64,000 nt of DNA from Janthinobacterium fluminis (GCF_028595325.1 NZ_JAQQXR010000003.1:539120-603119), one strand, 5' to 3'. Shown: positions 1-10,251, counted from the stretch's first letter. The notes: generated by a model from the sequence alone, not told the origin. Translations and numbers: made by a program.

Positions 1-2
1 TG

Positions 3-1505
3 GCGAATGTCGCCGATATGGGCATCAGCGTTTTGAAAATGTACGGCGAGCTGGCCGACGGCGGCAAGATGACGAAGGACGAGGCGCAAAAGCTGGCTTC
101 GGCCACCATCAAGAATCTGCGCTACGGCAAGGACGGCTATCTGACCATCGTCAGCATGGACGGCGTCGCGCTGATGAATCCCTTCAAGCCGGCCAACGAC
201 GGCAAGAACATGCTCGACTTCAAGGACGCCAACGGCACCTATCTGTACCGCGACATCACGGCCATCGGCAAGGGCGACAGCGGCGCCGGCTTCGCGCGCT
301 ACGTCTGGCCGCGGCCGGGCGAAACCGTGCCGGCGCCGAAGATGAGCCGGGTCGCCTCCTATAAACCGTGGGGCTGGATCATCGTCTGCGGCGTCTATAT
401 GGATGACATCGACGCCGCCTTCCGGGAGTCGCTGATCGGCGCCGGCGTGCTGCTGCTGGCCGTGTGCGCGTTGCTGTCGGTGATCGTCACGATGATCAAC
501 CGCAGCCTGCGCCATGCGCTGGGCGGCGCGCCGGAATACGCCGCCGAGGTGGCCGAGAAGATCGCCCGCAACGACTTGAGCGGCAGCGTCTTGACGCACC
601 AGGATGACCGCGGCAGCGTGCTGTATGCGATGAAAACCATGCAGAGCAATTTGGCCAGCACGATAGGCGAAATCCGCGCCAGCGCCGACACCATCGCCAC
701 CGCGTCGAGCGAGATCGCCAGCGGCAATATGGACCTGTCCGGGCGCACGGAATCCCAGGCCAGCGCGCTGGAGGAAACGGCCGCGTCGATGGAGCAGCTG
801 ACCTCGACCGTGACGCAAAACGTCGACAACGCCGTGCAGGCCAACCAGCTGGCGCTGTCGGCCTCGGAAGTGGCGCAGCAGGGCGGGGCCGTGGTGGCGC
901 AAGTGATCGCCACGATGGACACCATCAACGCCTCGGCGGCGCGCATCGTCGACATCATCAGCGTCATCGACGGCATCGCCTTCCAGACGAATATTTTGGC
1001 CTTGAACGCGGCAGTCGAGGCGGCCAGGGCCGGCGAGCAGGGCCGCGGCTTCGCCGTGGTCGCCAGCGAGGTGCGCAACCTGGCCCACCGCAGCGCGGCG
1101 GCGGCGAAGGAAATCAAGCTGCTGATCGGCGACTCGGTCGACAGCATCGCGGCCGGCAGCGCGCTGGTCGGCCAGGCCGGCGCAACGATGGAAAAAGTGG
1201 TGGCCAGCGTCTCGCGGGTGACCGACATCATGTCGGAGATCTCGGCGGCGTCGCGCGAGCAGAGCACCGGCATCGGCCACGTCAACCAGGCCATCGCCGA
1301 AATGGATTCGGTCACGCAGCAGAACGCGGCGCTGGTCGAAGAGGCGGCCGCCGCGGCCGGCAGCATGCAAGACCAGGCGGCCAATCTGGCGGGCCTGGTG
1401 GCGCGCTTCAAGCTGGAAGAACACGCCGGCGCCGCCGCGCGTCCGGCGGCGGCGCCGGCGCGCGCGGCCAAGACCAGCGCCGTGCGCGCCCTGGCCCGCG
1501 CCTAA
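3..1505 (+). CDS. Methyl-accepting chemotaxis protein, 5' end cut by window edge
   Basis: Membrane chemoreceptor that senses a ligand outside the cytoplasmic membrane and controls CheA through CheW. The reading frame is open to the left edge, so the N-terminus (first membrane segment and start of the sensor) is missing; the first in-window ATG at 18 is internal. Visible parts: a Cache-type sensor remnant (about 120 residues, ending YKPWGW), one membrane helix ([17 protein letters not shown]), a HAMP region, and a cytoplasmic signalling domain with the conserved hairpin tip containing [16 protein letters not shown]. The C-terminus is Ala/Pro/Arg-rich and has no NWETF-type CheR/CheB tether. A GGGTCTGACCC hairpin follows the stop codon. 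The family assignment is secure; the ligand is unknown. Confidence 0.95.
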   Translation, partial: ANVADMGISVLKMYGELADGGKMTKDEAQKLASATIKNLRYGKDGYLTIVSMDGVALMNPFKPANDGKNMLDFKDANGTYLYRDITAIGKGDSGAGFARYVWPRPGETVPAPKMSRVASYKPWGWIIVCGVYMDDIDAAFRESLIGAGVLLLAVCALLSVIVTMINRSLRHALGGAPEYAAEVAEKIARNDLSGSVLTHQDDRGSVLYAMKTMQSNLASTIGEIRASADTIATASSEIASGNMDLSGRTESQASALEETAASMEQLTSTVTQNVDNAVQANQLALSASEVAQQGGAVVAQVIATMDTINASAARIVDIISVIDGIAFQTNILALNAAVEAARAGEQGRGFAVVASEVRNLAHRSAAAAKEIKLLIGDSVDSIAAGSALVGQAGATMEKVVASVSRVTDIMSEISAASREQSTGIGHVNQAIAEMDSVTQQNAALVEEAAAAAGSMQDQAANLAGLVARFKLEEHAGAAARPAAAPARAAKTSAVRALARA

Positions 1506-1521
1506 ACCGGCCCGCGGCACC

Positions 1522-1552
1522 GGGGTCTGACCCGCCCTTCGGGTCAGACCCC
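1522..1552. terminator. Hairpin between convergent genes
   Basis: Perfect 12-bp inverted repeat GGGGTCTGACCC / GGGTCAGACCCC around a 7-base loop, lying between the stop codons of the convergent chemoreceptor and lipoprotein genes. There is no T-run, so it could be a REP-like element as well as a bidirectional terminator. Confidence 0.6.
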
Positions 1553-1565
1553 CGCTTTCAGATCC

Positions 1566-1994
1566 TTACTGGGCCGGCGCCGCCTGCGCCGGCAGCGCCT
1601 CGAACACCAGCTTGCCGTCAACGACGACGAAGCTGCCAACCGGCTGCCCCAGGTCGGCCTTGGGATCGTTCTCCAGTTCCGTCAGGCTGTTGCAGGTGTT
1701 CGTTTCGACCTGCCACAACTGGCCGCCCAGGCGCAGATACCAGTTGCCGTCGCCGGCGGAAAACACCTCCCCCTTCAAGTCGCCGGACGCCTCCGTCGTC
1801 GTCAGGCGGTGCAGGCGTTGGCATTCCGGCAGGTGCGAGGCCACCAGCGACACGGCCGCCTCGTCCTTCCAGAAATAGCCTTGCTGGCGGCGCAGCGTCA
1901 GTGCGTGGTCGCGTCCGTCGATGTAGTAGGAGGCGGAATCGTCGACACAGCCAGCCAACAATACAGTCATCAGAACGATCAGGGTCTTGCGCAT
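1566..1994 (-). CDS. Small predicted lipoprotein of unknown function
   Basis: A 142-residue protein with a signal peptide and lipobox (LLAGC, acylated Cys at residue 16), so it should be anchored to the inner or outer membrane facing the periplasm. After the lipobox it is polar, with two further Cys residues (about 58 and 102) that could form a disulfide. No recognisable enzymatic motif. The ATG at 1994 is preceded by GGAAAG at suitable spacing. It is convergent with the upstream chemoreceptor and has no operon partner. The function is not recognised. Confidence 0.75.
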   Translation of the reverse strand: MRKTLIVLMTVLLAGCVDDSASYYIDGRDHALTLRRQQGYFWKDEAAVSLVASHLPECQRLHRLTTTEASGDLKGEVFSAGDGNWYLRLGGQLWQVETNTCNSLTELENDPKADLGQPVGSFVVVDGKLVFEALPAQAAPAQ

Positions 1995-2250
1995 GGGTGT
2001 CGCTTTCCAGTGTGGTGCTGCGGGATAAGAGTCGGAAAAAACGCGCTGCCCCGGCGCGCCCCGCCGTCGCCGCCACGCATGGCGGGGTAGTGAGCGCTCA
2101 CAAGGAAGTGCGGGGCGGGGGCCGCCAAATATTTTTCCGCTGACGTGGCATTATATCGGTGCCCGCCGGCGCCGGCATGTTCAATCTTGCCGCCGCGCAG
2201 ACGGCGCCCTGGCACCGCTTGAATACCCACGAACAATGGAAAGAGCCACT

Positions 2251-2949
2251 ATGATCGACCTGTATTACTGGACCACGCCGAACGGCCACAAAATCACGCT
2301 GTTCCTCGAAGAAAGCGGCATCCCCTACCGCATCATCCCCGTGCACATCGGCAAGGGCGAGCAATTCCAGCCGGAGTTCCTGGCGATCGCGCCGAACAAC
2401 CGCATTCCCGCCATCGTCGACCACGCGCCGGCCGATGGCGGCGCGCCGATTTCGCTGTTTGAGTCCGGCGCGATCCTGCAATACCTGGCCGAGAAAAGCG
2501 GCCAGTTCCTGCCGGCCGACGTGCGCGGCCGCGCCGAGGTCAGCCAGTGGCTGTTCTGGCAGATGGGCGGGCTGGGGCCGATGGCCGGCCAGAACCACCA
2601 TTTCGTGCAGTACGCGCCGGAGAAAATCCAGTACGCGATCGACCGCTACGTGAACGAGACGAACCGCCTGTACGGCGTGCTGAACCGCCGTCTTGCCGGG
2701 CGCGACTTCATCGCCGGCGACGCGTATTCGATCGCCGACATGGCCGCCTACCCGTGGATCGTGCCGCATGAAAAGCAGGGGCAGAAGCTGGCCGACTTCC
2801 CGCACCTGGCGCGCTGGTTCGCGGCCATCGAGGCGCGCCCGGCGACCCGGCGCGCCTACGCCCGCGCCGCCGAGATCAACGCGGCGCCGACCGTCGACGA
2901 AGACGCCAAGCGCGTGCTGTTCGGCCAGACTGCCGCCAAGACGGCGTAA
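2251..2949 (+). CDS. yfcG: Glutathione S-transferase-like disulfide reductase, YfcG type
   Basis: Cytosolic thioredoxin-fold protein of 232 residues: N-terminal glutathione-binding thioredoxin domain (residues 1 to about 85), then an all-helical C-terminal domain. The N-terminus carries the TPNGHKIT signature of the nu-class/Ure2p-like family, and the glutathione site motifs NNRIPAIVD and FESGAILQYLAEK are intact. Characterised members such as E. coli YfcG reduce disulfides using two bound glutathiones. I use the ATG at 2251, which follows GGAAAGAG, rather than the upstream ATG at 2236 that would add five unusual residues. Single gene, convergent with the helicase gene to its right. Confidence 0.88.
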   Translation: MIDLYYWTTPNGHKITLFLEESGIPYRIIPVHIGKGEQFQPEFLAIAPNNRIPAIVDHAPADGGAPISLFESGAILQYLAEKSGQFLPADVRGRAEVSQWLFWQMGGLGPMAGQNHHFVQYAPEKIQYAIDRYVNETNRLYGVLNRRLAGRDFIAGDAYSIADMAAYPWIVPHEKQGQKLADFPHLARWFAAIEARPATRRAYARAAEINAAPTVDEDAKRVLFGQTAAKTA

Positions 2950-2959
2950 GGCCGGCGGC

Positions 2960-5900
2960 TTATCCGATGCGCGCCAGAAAACTGCGCGCATCGGTCTTCG
3001 GCAAGTCCGCGTGGGCCGTCGAAAAATACGGCTGCGCGCTCCACACGGCGGCCTCGCCGACGATGTAGACGTAATGCGCGGCGCGGGTCAGCGCCACGTT
3101 CAGCAGGTTCGGCTTGGCGGCCGCCCAGGCCGCCGCGCCGGCGTTGTCGCGGTCGGCGCCCAGCACCATCACGACCATGCTCTGCTCCTTGCCCTGGAAG
3201 GTGTGGACCGTGCCTATCCTGTCGCGGCACCACTGGGCCAGGGCGGCTTTCGCCGGCGCCGCGTGGGCGCCCGTGTCGTCGTCCCAGGCGATGCCGAGCA
3301 CGCGTTTCCTCACCTCTTCCTGGACCGCCTTGAACGGCGAAATGATGTACAGCGGCGGCAGCTCGCCCGCGCGCCGGTACAGCCGCAGCAGCATCTGCGC
3401 CACCAGGTCGATCTGCTGCGGCACCACTTGCTTGAAGGCGACCGCGCCGGCGACGTCGATCCAGGCGCTGGCGCCGATGCCGGGCGCGCCGGCTGGCGGC
3501 TGCCGGTCGCGCATGCCGAAGACCATCTTGCCGCCATAGGCGATGTTGTTCGACAGCGAAAACATCGGCTCGGCGCAGCGCCGGTGCACGCGCAGCGGGC
3601 TGCCTATCCACAGTCCGCCGTCGCCGCCGGCCACTTGCGTGCCGTAGGGGTTGGCGGCGTCGGCCAGGCGCTGCACCGACACCTTGTCGGGCGCGTAGGC
3701 GTCGTCGGCGGTGTGCGGCGACTGCGCCGACAGCTTCCTGATCAATTGCGCCGGCGCCGTGAAGACCGGCTCGATCTGCAGCGGGTCGCCGACGACGACG
3801 GCGCGTCTGGCGCGCCACAGGGCGCCGACGGCGGCCTGCGGCACGGCCTGGCCGGCTTCGTCGATGAAGAGCCAGCCCAGCGACTCGGCGTCCATGCCGC
3901 GGAACTGGCGCGCGAACGAGGCGAAGGTGGTGGAGACGACCGGCACCACCATGAACAGGCTTTGCCAGATCGGGGCGACGTGGGCGTCGTCGTCCGGGCG
4001 CTTGTTGTCGAGCAGCAGGGCGAGGGCGAACAGGTTGCCGCCGAAGCCGGCGCCGCCCTTTTGCGCCACTTCGGCCAGCCAGGCTTCGTGCAGCGCGAGC
4101 GCCTTGGCGAACAGCGCCGAGCGCAGTTGCGCCAGCGCGGCGTCGTGCCACAGGCCGGCGATCTGCACCTGGTCCTGCTCCAGTTGCGCCGGCTGGTCCG
4201 GCGGCGCCAGGTCGGGGTAGCGGCTGCGGTAGGCGGCCAGCCGGGCCTGGGCGGTGTCCCAGTCGCGCTGCAGGGCGGCGACGGCGGCGCGGGCCGTCGC
4301 CGCCTCGCCGGCGGCGCGCGCGTGCTGCGGCGCCAGCGCGCTGGCGATACGGGTTTTGGCGGCGGCGATGGCGCGCCCGGCGCCGCGCTGGGCGTCGGCG
4401 TTCGCCGCCACCTCGGCGCGGTGGCGGCGCGCCGCCGCCGTGCGCAGCAGGCGGGCGAAGAAGCCCGGCGCGGCGCGGTCGAGCAGGCGCTCCTCTTCCT
4501 GCAGCGCGGCCTTGTCGTCGAGCAGGGTGGCCAGCGCGCCCTCGGCGCCGGCCAGCGCCTGTTGCGCGGCCTCTTCCTGCGCCGCCGCCAGCTCCAGGCG
4601 CGTCTGGCCGGCGCGGCAAAACTGCGCGCGCGTCAGCAATCCGGCGCCGCGCCACAGGTCGGCGTAGTCGGCCAGTTCGGCCAGTGCCGCCTCGACGGCT
4701 TGCGCGGCGGCGCGGAACTCGGCCGCCGCCTGCTGGAAGCCGATGCCGCGATAGTTTTCCAGCCATAGGCGGATGTGCTGCATGGCGCCGGCTTGGGCGG
4801 CGCGCTGCTTGCCGTCGTAATAGAATTTCGCGACGAAGCGCTTGCGGTTCTGGCTCTTGCCGAGCGCGCAGGAAATCAGCCCCCACGGCAGCTCGCCGGC
4901 CGCCAGCGGTTTGACGCGGCCGTCGTCGCCCTCGGCTGCCAGGCGCTGCGCCACCGGCTGCAGATAGCTGGCGCCGGACCAGGCCGCGCCCAGTTGTTTG
5001 CGCTTGGGCAGGTCGGTGGAGATGTTTTCCACCGCCGCGTTGTTCGACGAGGCCACCACCATTTCAAATCCGCACAGTTCGGGGATCAGGCGCGCGATGG
5101 TGGCTTGCCGGGTGTCGCCGTTGAAGCCGACCCTGAGCTTGCCGCAGAAGGCGTCGGCGGCCCGCTCCAGGCGCGCCAGCACGGCGGCGCGGCGCACGAT
5201 GTTTTCCGCGAACAGTTCGCGCAGCAGCGTGGTTTTGCCGGTGCCGGGCGGGCCGTTGACGGAGAACAGGCCGCGCTCGGCGACGTGGCGCAGGCCGGCG
5301 TTGACGGCGAATTGCTGCATCAGGCTCATCGAGCGGCCGGCGTCTTCCAGCCAGTGGCCGCGGTTGCCGCGCGCCGGGTGCAGCATGTCGATGATGCACT
5401 GGCGGCCGGCGTCGGTGTAGAGGTCGGTGCGCCGCGCCGGCGCCAGCGGCGTCAGGTAGGCCGCCAGCGTGGCCGGCACGGCGCCGCCGCGCACCGCGCA
5501 GATGGCCCGTTCCAGGTCTTCAATGTAGAAGCTGTTCAAGATGTCGACCGAGGCTTCCGGCGCGGCCGTGAAGTCGAGCTCGCCGTTTTCCTGCGCCGGC
5601 GGGGCGTCCGCCGCGCGCTCCTTCTGCGCGGGGATTTTCTCGGTGCCGATTTCCAGCAGCGCGACCGGCTGGGCGTGCGCCGGCGTGAAATCGGCCCACG
5701 CCGTGAACAGCTCGAACAGCGCGAGGATTTCCGCGCCGTCCAGCGGCGCTGTCGGCGCGCTGTCGGCGTCGGCCGCGACGGCGGGCCGGCGCGCGGCGTG
5801 GAAATTCCGCAGGCGGTCTTTCAAGTCTTGCTGGGCGTCGTCGAAGGCGTCGAGCCCCAGTGCGTTCAAACCCCGGCCCAGCGCCCAGGGCACGGTGGAG

Positions 5901-6280
5901 ACGGAAACCGGATCGAAATTCGGCTCGCCCGCGGCGTTCAGCGTGATGCGGGCGAAGCAGGAGCGGCCCTGCAGGGCGCCTTTCTCGGCCTCCTCCAGCT
6001 GCTCGGACGGCGAGGCCACGGCATTGCCGGCGCGGGCGATTTCCGCCTTGTCGAATACGCCGAGGAAGAGTTTGAAGCCGCTGATGCGCAGCTCGGGCGG
6101 CACGCGCAACTGTGTCAGGAAGGTCGACGGCAGCGTGGCCAGATCGCCGCGCGTCAGCCAGCGCAATTTCCACTCGTCCGGCGTGTCGCTGACCTGCGCC
6201 AGATCGAAGGGAATGAAAAACTCGATCTTATGCCAGTACTCCAGAATGGCGAGGAGGCGCTGTTGTTCTGCCTGGGTCAT
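2960..6280 (-). CDS. Large SF1B (Upf1/Dna2-like) DEAD-type helicase
   Basis: A protein of about 1106 residues with a complete AAA_11/AAA_12 helicase core: Walker A GPPGTGKTTLL about one third of the way in, a long Ala/Arg/Gln-rich probable coiled-coil insert, Walker B FIDEAGQAVPQAA, the downstream GDPLQIEPV, and a C-terminal motif VI-like VALTRAAHYVYIVGE. This is the Upf1-like pattern, known to unwind RNA or DNA in 5' to 3' direction. The N-terminal 300 residues show no motif I recognise. I start at the ATG at 6280 (MTQAEQQ); an in-frame ATG at 6346 would add 22 atypical residues. No operon partner, so its role (repair, RNA processing or defence) is open. Confidence 0.85.
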   Translation of the reverse strand: MTQAEQQRLLAILEYWHKIEFFIPFDLAQVSDTPDEWKLRWLTRGDLATLPSTFLTQLRVPPELRISGFKLFLGVFDKAEIARAGNAVASPSEQLEEAEKGALQGRSCFARITLNAAGEPNFDPVSVSTVPWALGRGLNALGLDAFDDAQQDLKDRLRNFHAARRPAVAADADSAPTAPLDGAEILALFELFTAWADFTPAHAQPVALLEIGTEKIPAQKERAADAPPAQENGELDFTAAPEASVDILNSFYIEDLERAICAVRGGAVPATLAAYLTPLAPARRTDLYTDAGRQCIIDMLHPARGNRGHWLEDAGRSMSLMQQFAVNAGLRHVAERGLFSVNGPPGTGKTTLLRELFAENIVRRAAVLARLERAADAFCGKLRVGFNGDTRQATIARLIPELCGFEMVVASSNNAAVENISTDLPKRKQLGAAWSGASYLQPVAQRLAAEGDDGRVKPLAAGELPWGLISCALGKSQNRKRFVAKFYYDGKQRAAQAGAMQHIRLWLENYRGIGFQQAAAEFRAAAQAVEAALAELADYADLWRGAGLLTRAQFCRAGQTRLELAAAQEEAAQQALAGAEGALATLLDDKAALQEEERLLDRAAPGFFARLLRTAAARRHRAEVAANADAQRGAGRAIAAAKTRIASALAPQHARAAGEAATARAAVAALQRDWDTAQARLAAYRSRYPDLAPPDQPAQLEQDQVQIAGLWHDAALAQLRSALFAKALALHEAWLAEVAQKGGAGFGGNLFALALLLDNKRPDDDAHVAPIWQSLFMVVPVVSTTFASFARQFRGMDAESLGWLFIDEAGQAVPQAAVGALWRARRAVVVGDPLQIEPVFTAPAQLIRKLSAQSPHTADDAYAPDKVSVQRLADAANPYGTQVAGGDGGLWIGSPLRVHRRCAEPMFSLSNNIAYGGKMVFGMRDRQPPAGAPGIGASAWIDVAGAVAFKQVVPQQIDLVAQMLLRLYRRAGELPPLYIISPFKAVQEEVRKRVLGIAWDDDTGAHAAPAKAALAQWCRDRIGTVHTFQGKEQSMVVMVLGADRDNAGAAAWAAAKPNLLNVALTRAAHYVYIVGEAAVWSAQPYFSTAHADLPKTDARSFLARIG

Positions 6281-6402
6281 GATGATGTGGGGGGACGCTG
6301 CCGCGGCGGAATGATCGAAGGCGACAGCATAGCCGTTTTTGCGCATGCCAGCGGCGAAAAACCGGCTTCAGCCGCCGGATAATCGCCGCTGTTTGGCGTG
6401 CG

Positions 6403-8049
6403 TCAGAACGCTTCCCAGGCCGTTTCGCGCGCGGCGATCCGCTGCGGCGGCGCGCCCGGGCGCACTGGCTTGGCCGGGGCACGCGGCGGCGCCGCCGCGG
6501 CTGTGGCGCCGGTGTTGAAGAAGCCCACCAGCCCGGCCAGGTTGGCGGCCTGTTCCTGCATGCTTTGCGAGGCGGCGGCCGCCTCCTCGACCAGCGCGGC
6601 GTTCTGCTGGGTGACGTCGTCCATCTGCGCGATGGCCATATTGATTTGCTCGATGCCGCTGGTCTGTTCCTGGCTGGCCGAGGTGATCTCGCCCATGATG
6701 TCGGTGACGCGCTGGATGCTGTCGACGATGTCGCCCATGGTCTGGCCGGCGTCGTTGACGAGCTTCGAGCCGGCGTCGACGTTGGCCACGGAGGCGGCGA
6801 TCAAGTCCTTGATTTCCTTGGCGGCGGCGGCCGAGCGCTGCGCCAGGTTGCGCACCTCGGAGGCGACGACGGCGAAGCCGCGGCCCTGCTCGCCGGCGCG
6901 GGCCGCCTCGACGGCCGCGTTCAAGGCCAGGATATTGGTCTGGAAGGCGATGCCGTCGATGACGCCGATGATGTCGACGATCTTGCGCGAGGAATCGTTG
7001 ATCGAGTCCATCGTGTCGACCACTTGCGCCACCAGCGCGCCGCCGCGCACCGCCACGTCCGAGGCGCTTTGCGCCAACTGGTTGGCCTGGCGCGCGTTGT
7101 CGGCGTTCTGCTTGACGGTGCCGGTCAGCTCTTGCATCGACGAGGCCGTTTCCTCCAGCGAGCCGGCCTGCTGCTCGGTGCGCGCCGACAGGTCCAGGTT
7201 GCCGGCGACGATCTGGTTCGAGGCCGTGGCGATGGTTTCGGTGCCGCTGCGCACCTGGCCGACCACCTTTAGCAGGCTGGCGTTCATCGCCTGCAGCGCG
7301 CCCAGCAGGCGGCCCGTCTCGTCCGTGGCCGTGACTTCGATGCGCGAGGTCAGGTTGCCCGAGGCCACCGTTTCGGCCAGCCGGACGGCTTCGTGGATGG
7401 GCCGGGTAATCGAGCGCGTGATGAGCCAGGCCACCAGCGCGCCGACCGCCACGGCGATGCTGCCCAGCACGCTCATCTGCACCAGCGCCGCGTCCTGCAC
7501 GGCGCCGGCTTGCGCGCCGGCCTGGTTCGCCAGTTCCGTTTCATAGGCGACGATGGCGTTGATCGCCTTCAGCATCACCTGCAGGTTCGGCCCCACCTCC
7601 GTCGTGAAATAGGCGGCCGCCTCGGCCACCTGGCCGGCCGCGCGCAATTCCAGCATCTTGTTGTTCTTCACCGCGCCGCCCTTGAGCAAGTCGGCCAGCG
7701 TCGCCACCAGGGCTTTTTCCTTGTCGTCGGCGAGCAGCTTGTTCAAGGTTTGCGTGGCCGCGCCGTATTCCTTGCGGTTCGCCGCGATATCGGCCAGCTT
7801 GGCCTGCACCTCGGCGTCCGTCTGCACGACCAGGATGCTGCTGAGGGCCAGCGTGATGTCGCGCGCCCGGTCGGCCATGGTGTTGGCGGCCGTCATCTTG
7901 ACGATCTTGTCGGAGACGATGTCGTCGGTGCGCGCGCCGATGCGCGACATGGAGTTCAGGCCCAGCAGCAGCAGGGCCAGCAGCAAACCGAGGACGATGG
8001 CAAAGCCGAGCCCGAGACGGGCTCCGATGTTGAGATTGGAAAGTGACAT
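6403..8049 (-). CDS. Methyl-accepting chemotaxis protein (4HB sensor)
   Basis: Full-length chemoreceptor of 548 residues. Order: short cytoplasmic N-terminus ([16 protein letters not shown]), first membrane helix, periplasmic four-helix-bundle sensor of about 150 residues, second membrane helix near residues 190-210, HAMP, and a signalling domain with the [16 protein letters not shown] tip. The ATG at 8049 follows AAGGAAGC and is preferred to an upstream start that would add 23 Pro/His-rich residues. The protein is strikingly similar to the next chemoreceptor (8367-10052), nearly identical over the signalling half and divergent in the sensor, so the two arose by tandem duplication. It has its own promoter at 8232-8260. 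No pentapeptide tether is present at the C-terminus. Confidence 0.95.
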   Translation of the reverse strand: MSLSNLNIGARLGLGFAIVLGLLLALLLLGLNSMSRIGARTDDIVSDKIVKMTAANTMADRARDITLALSSILVVQTDAEVQAKLADIAANRKEYGAATQTLNKLLADDKEKALVATLADLLKGGAVKNNKMLELRAAGQVAEAAAYFTTEVGPNLQVMLKAINAIVAYETELANQAGAQAGAVQDAALVQMSVLGSIAVAVGALVAWLITRSITRPIHEAVRLAETVASGNLTSRIEVTATDETGRLLGALQAMNASLLKVVGQVRSGTETIATASNQIVAGNLDLSARTEQQAGSLEETASSMQELTGTVKQNADNARQANQLAQSASDVAVRGGALVAQVVDTMDSINDSSRKIVDIIGVIDGIAFQTNILALNAAVEAARAGEQGRGFAVVASEVRNLAQRSAAAAKEIKDLIAASVANVDAGSKLVNDAGQTMGDIVDSIQRVTDIMGEITSASQEQTSGIEQINMAIAQMDDVTQQNAALVEEAAAASQSMQEQAANLAGLVGFFNTGATAAAAPPRAPAKPVRPGAPPQRIAARETAWEAF

Positions 8050-8214
8050 GGCTTCCTTCGAGTATGGTTGAAGTCGGGGTAACAAATGGGCGTGTGGAGG
8101 CGGGGGAGGCGATGGCATCCGGCTCGTGCATCGGTGCCGCTTTTGGCGCGGGGGCGTGCGGCTGGCGTGTGCGTTCGCGACGCACTGGCTGGCCGGGTCT
8201 CGGGATTGGGGCTC

Positions 8215-8231
8215 TACACTGATAGAGTGTA
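8215..8231. promoter_or_regulatory. TACACT-N5-AGTGTA palindrome beside chemoreceptor promoter
   Basis: A 6-bp inverted repeat (TACACT, 5-base spacer, AGTGTA) lies immediately downstream of the predicted -10 element of the chemoreceptor gene, around the expected transcription start. Its placement fits a repressor operator, but no regulator is identified. Confidence 0.35.
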
Positions 8232-8260
8232 AATGTAACTTATTTTAACAAAGTTGTCAA
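8232..8260 (-). promoter_or_regulatory. Sigma-70 type promoter for the 6403-8049 chemoreceptor
   Basis: On the minus strand, a perfect -35 TTGACA (8260-8255) is followed after exactly 17 bases by TACATT (8237-8232), a 4/6 match to the -10 consensus. It lies in an AT-rich stretch unlike the surrounding sequence, about 180 bases upstream of the start codon. I did not see the sigma-28 pattern common for chemotaxis genes. Confidence 0.55.
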
Positions 8261-8312
8261 CGGGAAATAAAGATTGGCAATAGCTACATATTGCCGGGGT
8301 GCTGGCGCTGCA

Positions 8313-8350
8313 CAAAAAAAAAGCCACGGACCGGGGCGCCGGTACGTGGC
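8313..8350 (-). terminator. Rho-independent terminator of the 8367-10052 chemoreceptor
   Basis: Read on the minus strand, GCCACG-T-ACCGG pairs with CCGGT-C-CGTGGC (one mismatch) and is followed directly by a run of nine T. It starts about 16 bases after the stop codon of the upstream chemoreceptor, so the two tandem chemoreceptors are probably separate transcription units. Confidence 0.85.
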
Positions 8351-8366
8351 CATGAGGCTTGCTGCT

Positions 8367-10052
8367 TTAAAACTCTTCCCAAGCCTCTTCTTTTTCCGCC
8401 GCGCGCTTGGCGGGCGCGGCGGGCAGGGCGGGCCTGGCCGGCGCGCGCGGCGCCGCGGCCGGGCGCGGCGCCGCCTTGACTGGCGCCGGCCTCGGCGCGG
8501 CGGCGCCGGCGCCGGTCTTGAAGAAGTCGACGACGTCGGCCAGGCTGGCGGCCTGCTCCTGCATGCTTTGCGAGGCGGCGGCCGCCTCCTCGACCAGCGC
8601 GGCGTTCTGCTGGGTGACTTCGTCCATCTGCGCGATGGCCATATTGATCTGCTCGATGCCGCTGGTCTGCTCCTGGCTGGCCGAGGTGATCTCGCCCATG
8701 ATGTCGGTGACGCGCTGGATGCTGTCGACGATGTCGCCCATGGTCTGGCCGGCGTCGTTGACGAGCTTCGAGCCGGCGTCGACGTTGGCCACGGAGGCGG
8801 CGATCAAGTCCTTGATTTCCTTGGCGGCGCCGGCCGAGCGCTGCGCCAGGTTGCGCACCTCGCTGGCGACGACGGCGAAGCCGCGGCCCTGCTCGCCGGC
8901 GCGGGCCGCCTCGACGGCCGCGTTCAGCGCCAGGATATTGGTCTGGAAGGCGATGCCGTCGATGACGCCGATGATGTCGACGATCTTGCGCGACGAGGCG
9001 TTGATGGTGCCCATCGTCTCGACCACTTCGGAGACGATGGCGCCGCCGCGGGTGGCCACTTCCGAGGCGCTTTGCGCCAGCTGGTTGGCCTGGCGCGCGT
9101 TGTCGGCGTTCTGCTTGACGGTGCTGGTCAACTCCTCCATCGACGAGGCGGTTTTTTCCAGCGAGCTGGCCTGTTCCTCGGTGCGCGCCGACAGGTCCAG
9201 GTTGCCGGCGGCGATTTCATTGGAGGCGTTGGCGATCGTGTCGGTGCCGCTGCGCACCTGGCCGACCACCTTCAGCAGGCTGTCGTTCATCGCCTTCAGC
9301 GCGCCCAACAGGCGGCCTGTTTCGTCGCTGCTGTTGACGTGGATGGTCGAGGACAGGTCGCCCGAGGCCACCGTCTCGGCCACGGCCACGGCGGCGTTAA
9401 TCGGCCGCGTGATCGAGCGCGTGATGAACCACGCCACCAGCGCGCCGACGAGGATGGCGATGCTGCCCAGCGTCAGCATCAGCGTTTGCGCGTGGCTGTA
9501 GACGGCTTCCGCCTCGGTGCCGGCCAGCTTCGCCTGCTCCGCCTCGTAGCTGACGATGTCGTTGATGGCCGTGAGCAGCAATTGCAGCGACGGCGCCGCC
9601 TCCTGGGTGAACGCGGCCACGGCCTCGGGGATCTGGCCGGCCTTGCGCAATTCGATGACCTTGTTGTTCTTCACCGCGCCCGATTTGATCAGGTCGTTGA
9701 CGACCGTCATCATGGCTTTTTCCTTGTCGTTCGCCAGTTTGCTGGTCAACAATTCCTTGGCGGCGCCGTATTTCTTGCGCGCGTCGGCCACCTTGGCCAG
9801 CTCCGCCTGCACCACCTCGTCGGTCGGCGCGATGACGATGCTGCTGATCGAGAAAATCACGTTGCGGACATTGTCGACCATGGTGTTCGCCGCCGCCGTT
9901 TTCACATTCTTATCGTCGATGATGTCGCGGGTGCGCTCGCCGATGCGCGACATCGAATTCAGGCCAAGCAGCAGCACGGCCAGCAGCAGGCCGAGCACGA
10001 CGGCGAAGCCCAGCCCGAGCCGGGTGCCGATGTTGAAATGGGTGGTGGACAT
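8367..10052 (-). CDS. Methyl-accepting chemotaxis protein (tandem paralogue)
   Basis: Chemoreceptor of 561 residues with the same layout as its downstream neighbour: N-terminal [16 protein letters not shown], two membrane helices around a periplasmic 4HB-type sensor, HAMP, and a signalling domain with the conserved [16 protein letters not shown] tip. The C-terminal tail is rich in Ala/Pro/Arg and ends KEEAWEEF, reminiscent of but not identical to the CheR-binding pentapeptide; the neighbour has a similar ending, ETAWEAF. The ATG at 10052 follows AAGGAAGCT. A strong terminator follows the gene. Confidence 0.95.
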   Translation of the reverse strand: MSTTHFNIGTRLGLGFAVVLGLLLAVLLLGLNSMSRIGERTRDIIDDKNVKTAAANTMVDNVRNVIFSISSIVIAPTDEVVQAELAKVADARKKYGAAKELLTSKLANDKEKAMMTVVNDLIKSGAVKNNKVIELRKAGQIPEAVAAFTQEAAPSLQLLLTAINDIVSYEAEQAKLAGTEAEAVYSHAQTLMLTLGSIAILVGALVAWFITRSITRPINAAVAVAETVASGDLSSTIHVNSSDETGRLLGALKAMNDSLLKVVGQVRSGTDTIANASNEIAAGNLDLSARTEEQASSLEKTASSMEELTSTVKQNADNARQANQLAQSASEVATRGGAIVSEVVETMGTINASSRKIVDIIGVIDGIAFQTNILALNAAVEAARAGEQGRGFAVVASEVRNLAQRSAGAAKEIKDLIAASVANVDAGSKLVNDAGQTMGDIVDSIQRVTDIMGEITSASQEQTSGIEQINMAIAQMDEVTQQNAALVEEAAAASQSMQEQAASLADVVDFFKTGAGAAAPRPAPVKAAPRPAAAPRAPARPALPAAPAKRAAEKEEAWEEF

Positions 10053-10190
10053 AGCTTCCTTAGAGGTGGGTGGCGCGGAGGGCGTTGTCGGTTACGCCAA
10101 GGTTGCAAATTAGAAACGATGAATGGTAGCAAAGAAAATGCTGCAGTGCAATAAGTATGGCTGCACGGCTACCACGCAAGTCAAGCAAAA

Positions 10191-10251
10191 GCAGGGGACA
10201 GACCACGATTTTCAAGAAATCTTTTTTTGAAAATCGTGGTCTGTCCCCTGC
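10191..10251. repeat. Dispersed palindromic repeat, copy 1
   Basis: Long, nearly perfect inverted repeat whose arms begin GCAGGGGACAGACCACG and contain ATTTTCAA near the centre. The same arms occur at 10309-10363 and 21851-21905. It lies between convergent or spaced gene ends and could fold into a hairpin of about 27 bp per arm. REP-type elements of this form are often mobilised by RAYT (Y1) transposases, none of which is in the window. Confidence 0.85.

Noticed and set aside
2098..4886. Several long Arg/Gly/Ala-rich frames overlapping the GST and helicase genes
   Set aside because: They are typical high-GC shadow frames opposite or out of phase with clearly coding genes.
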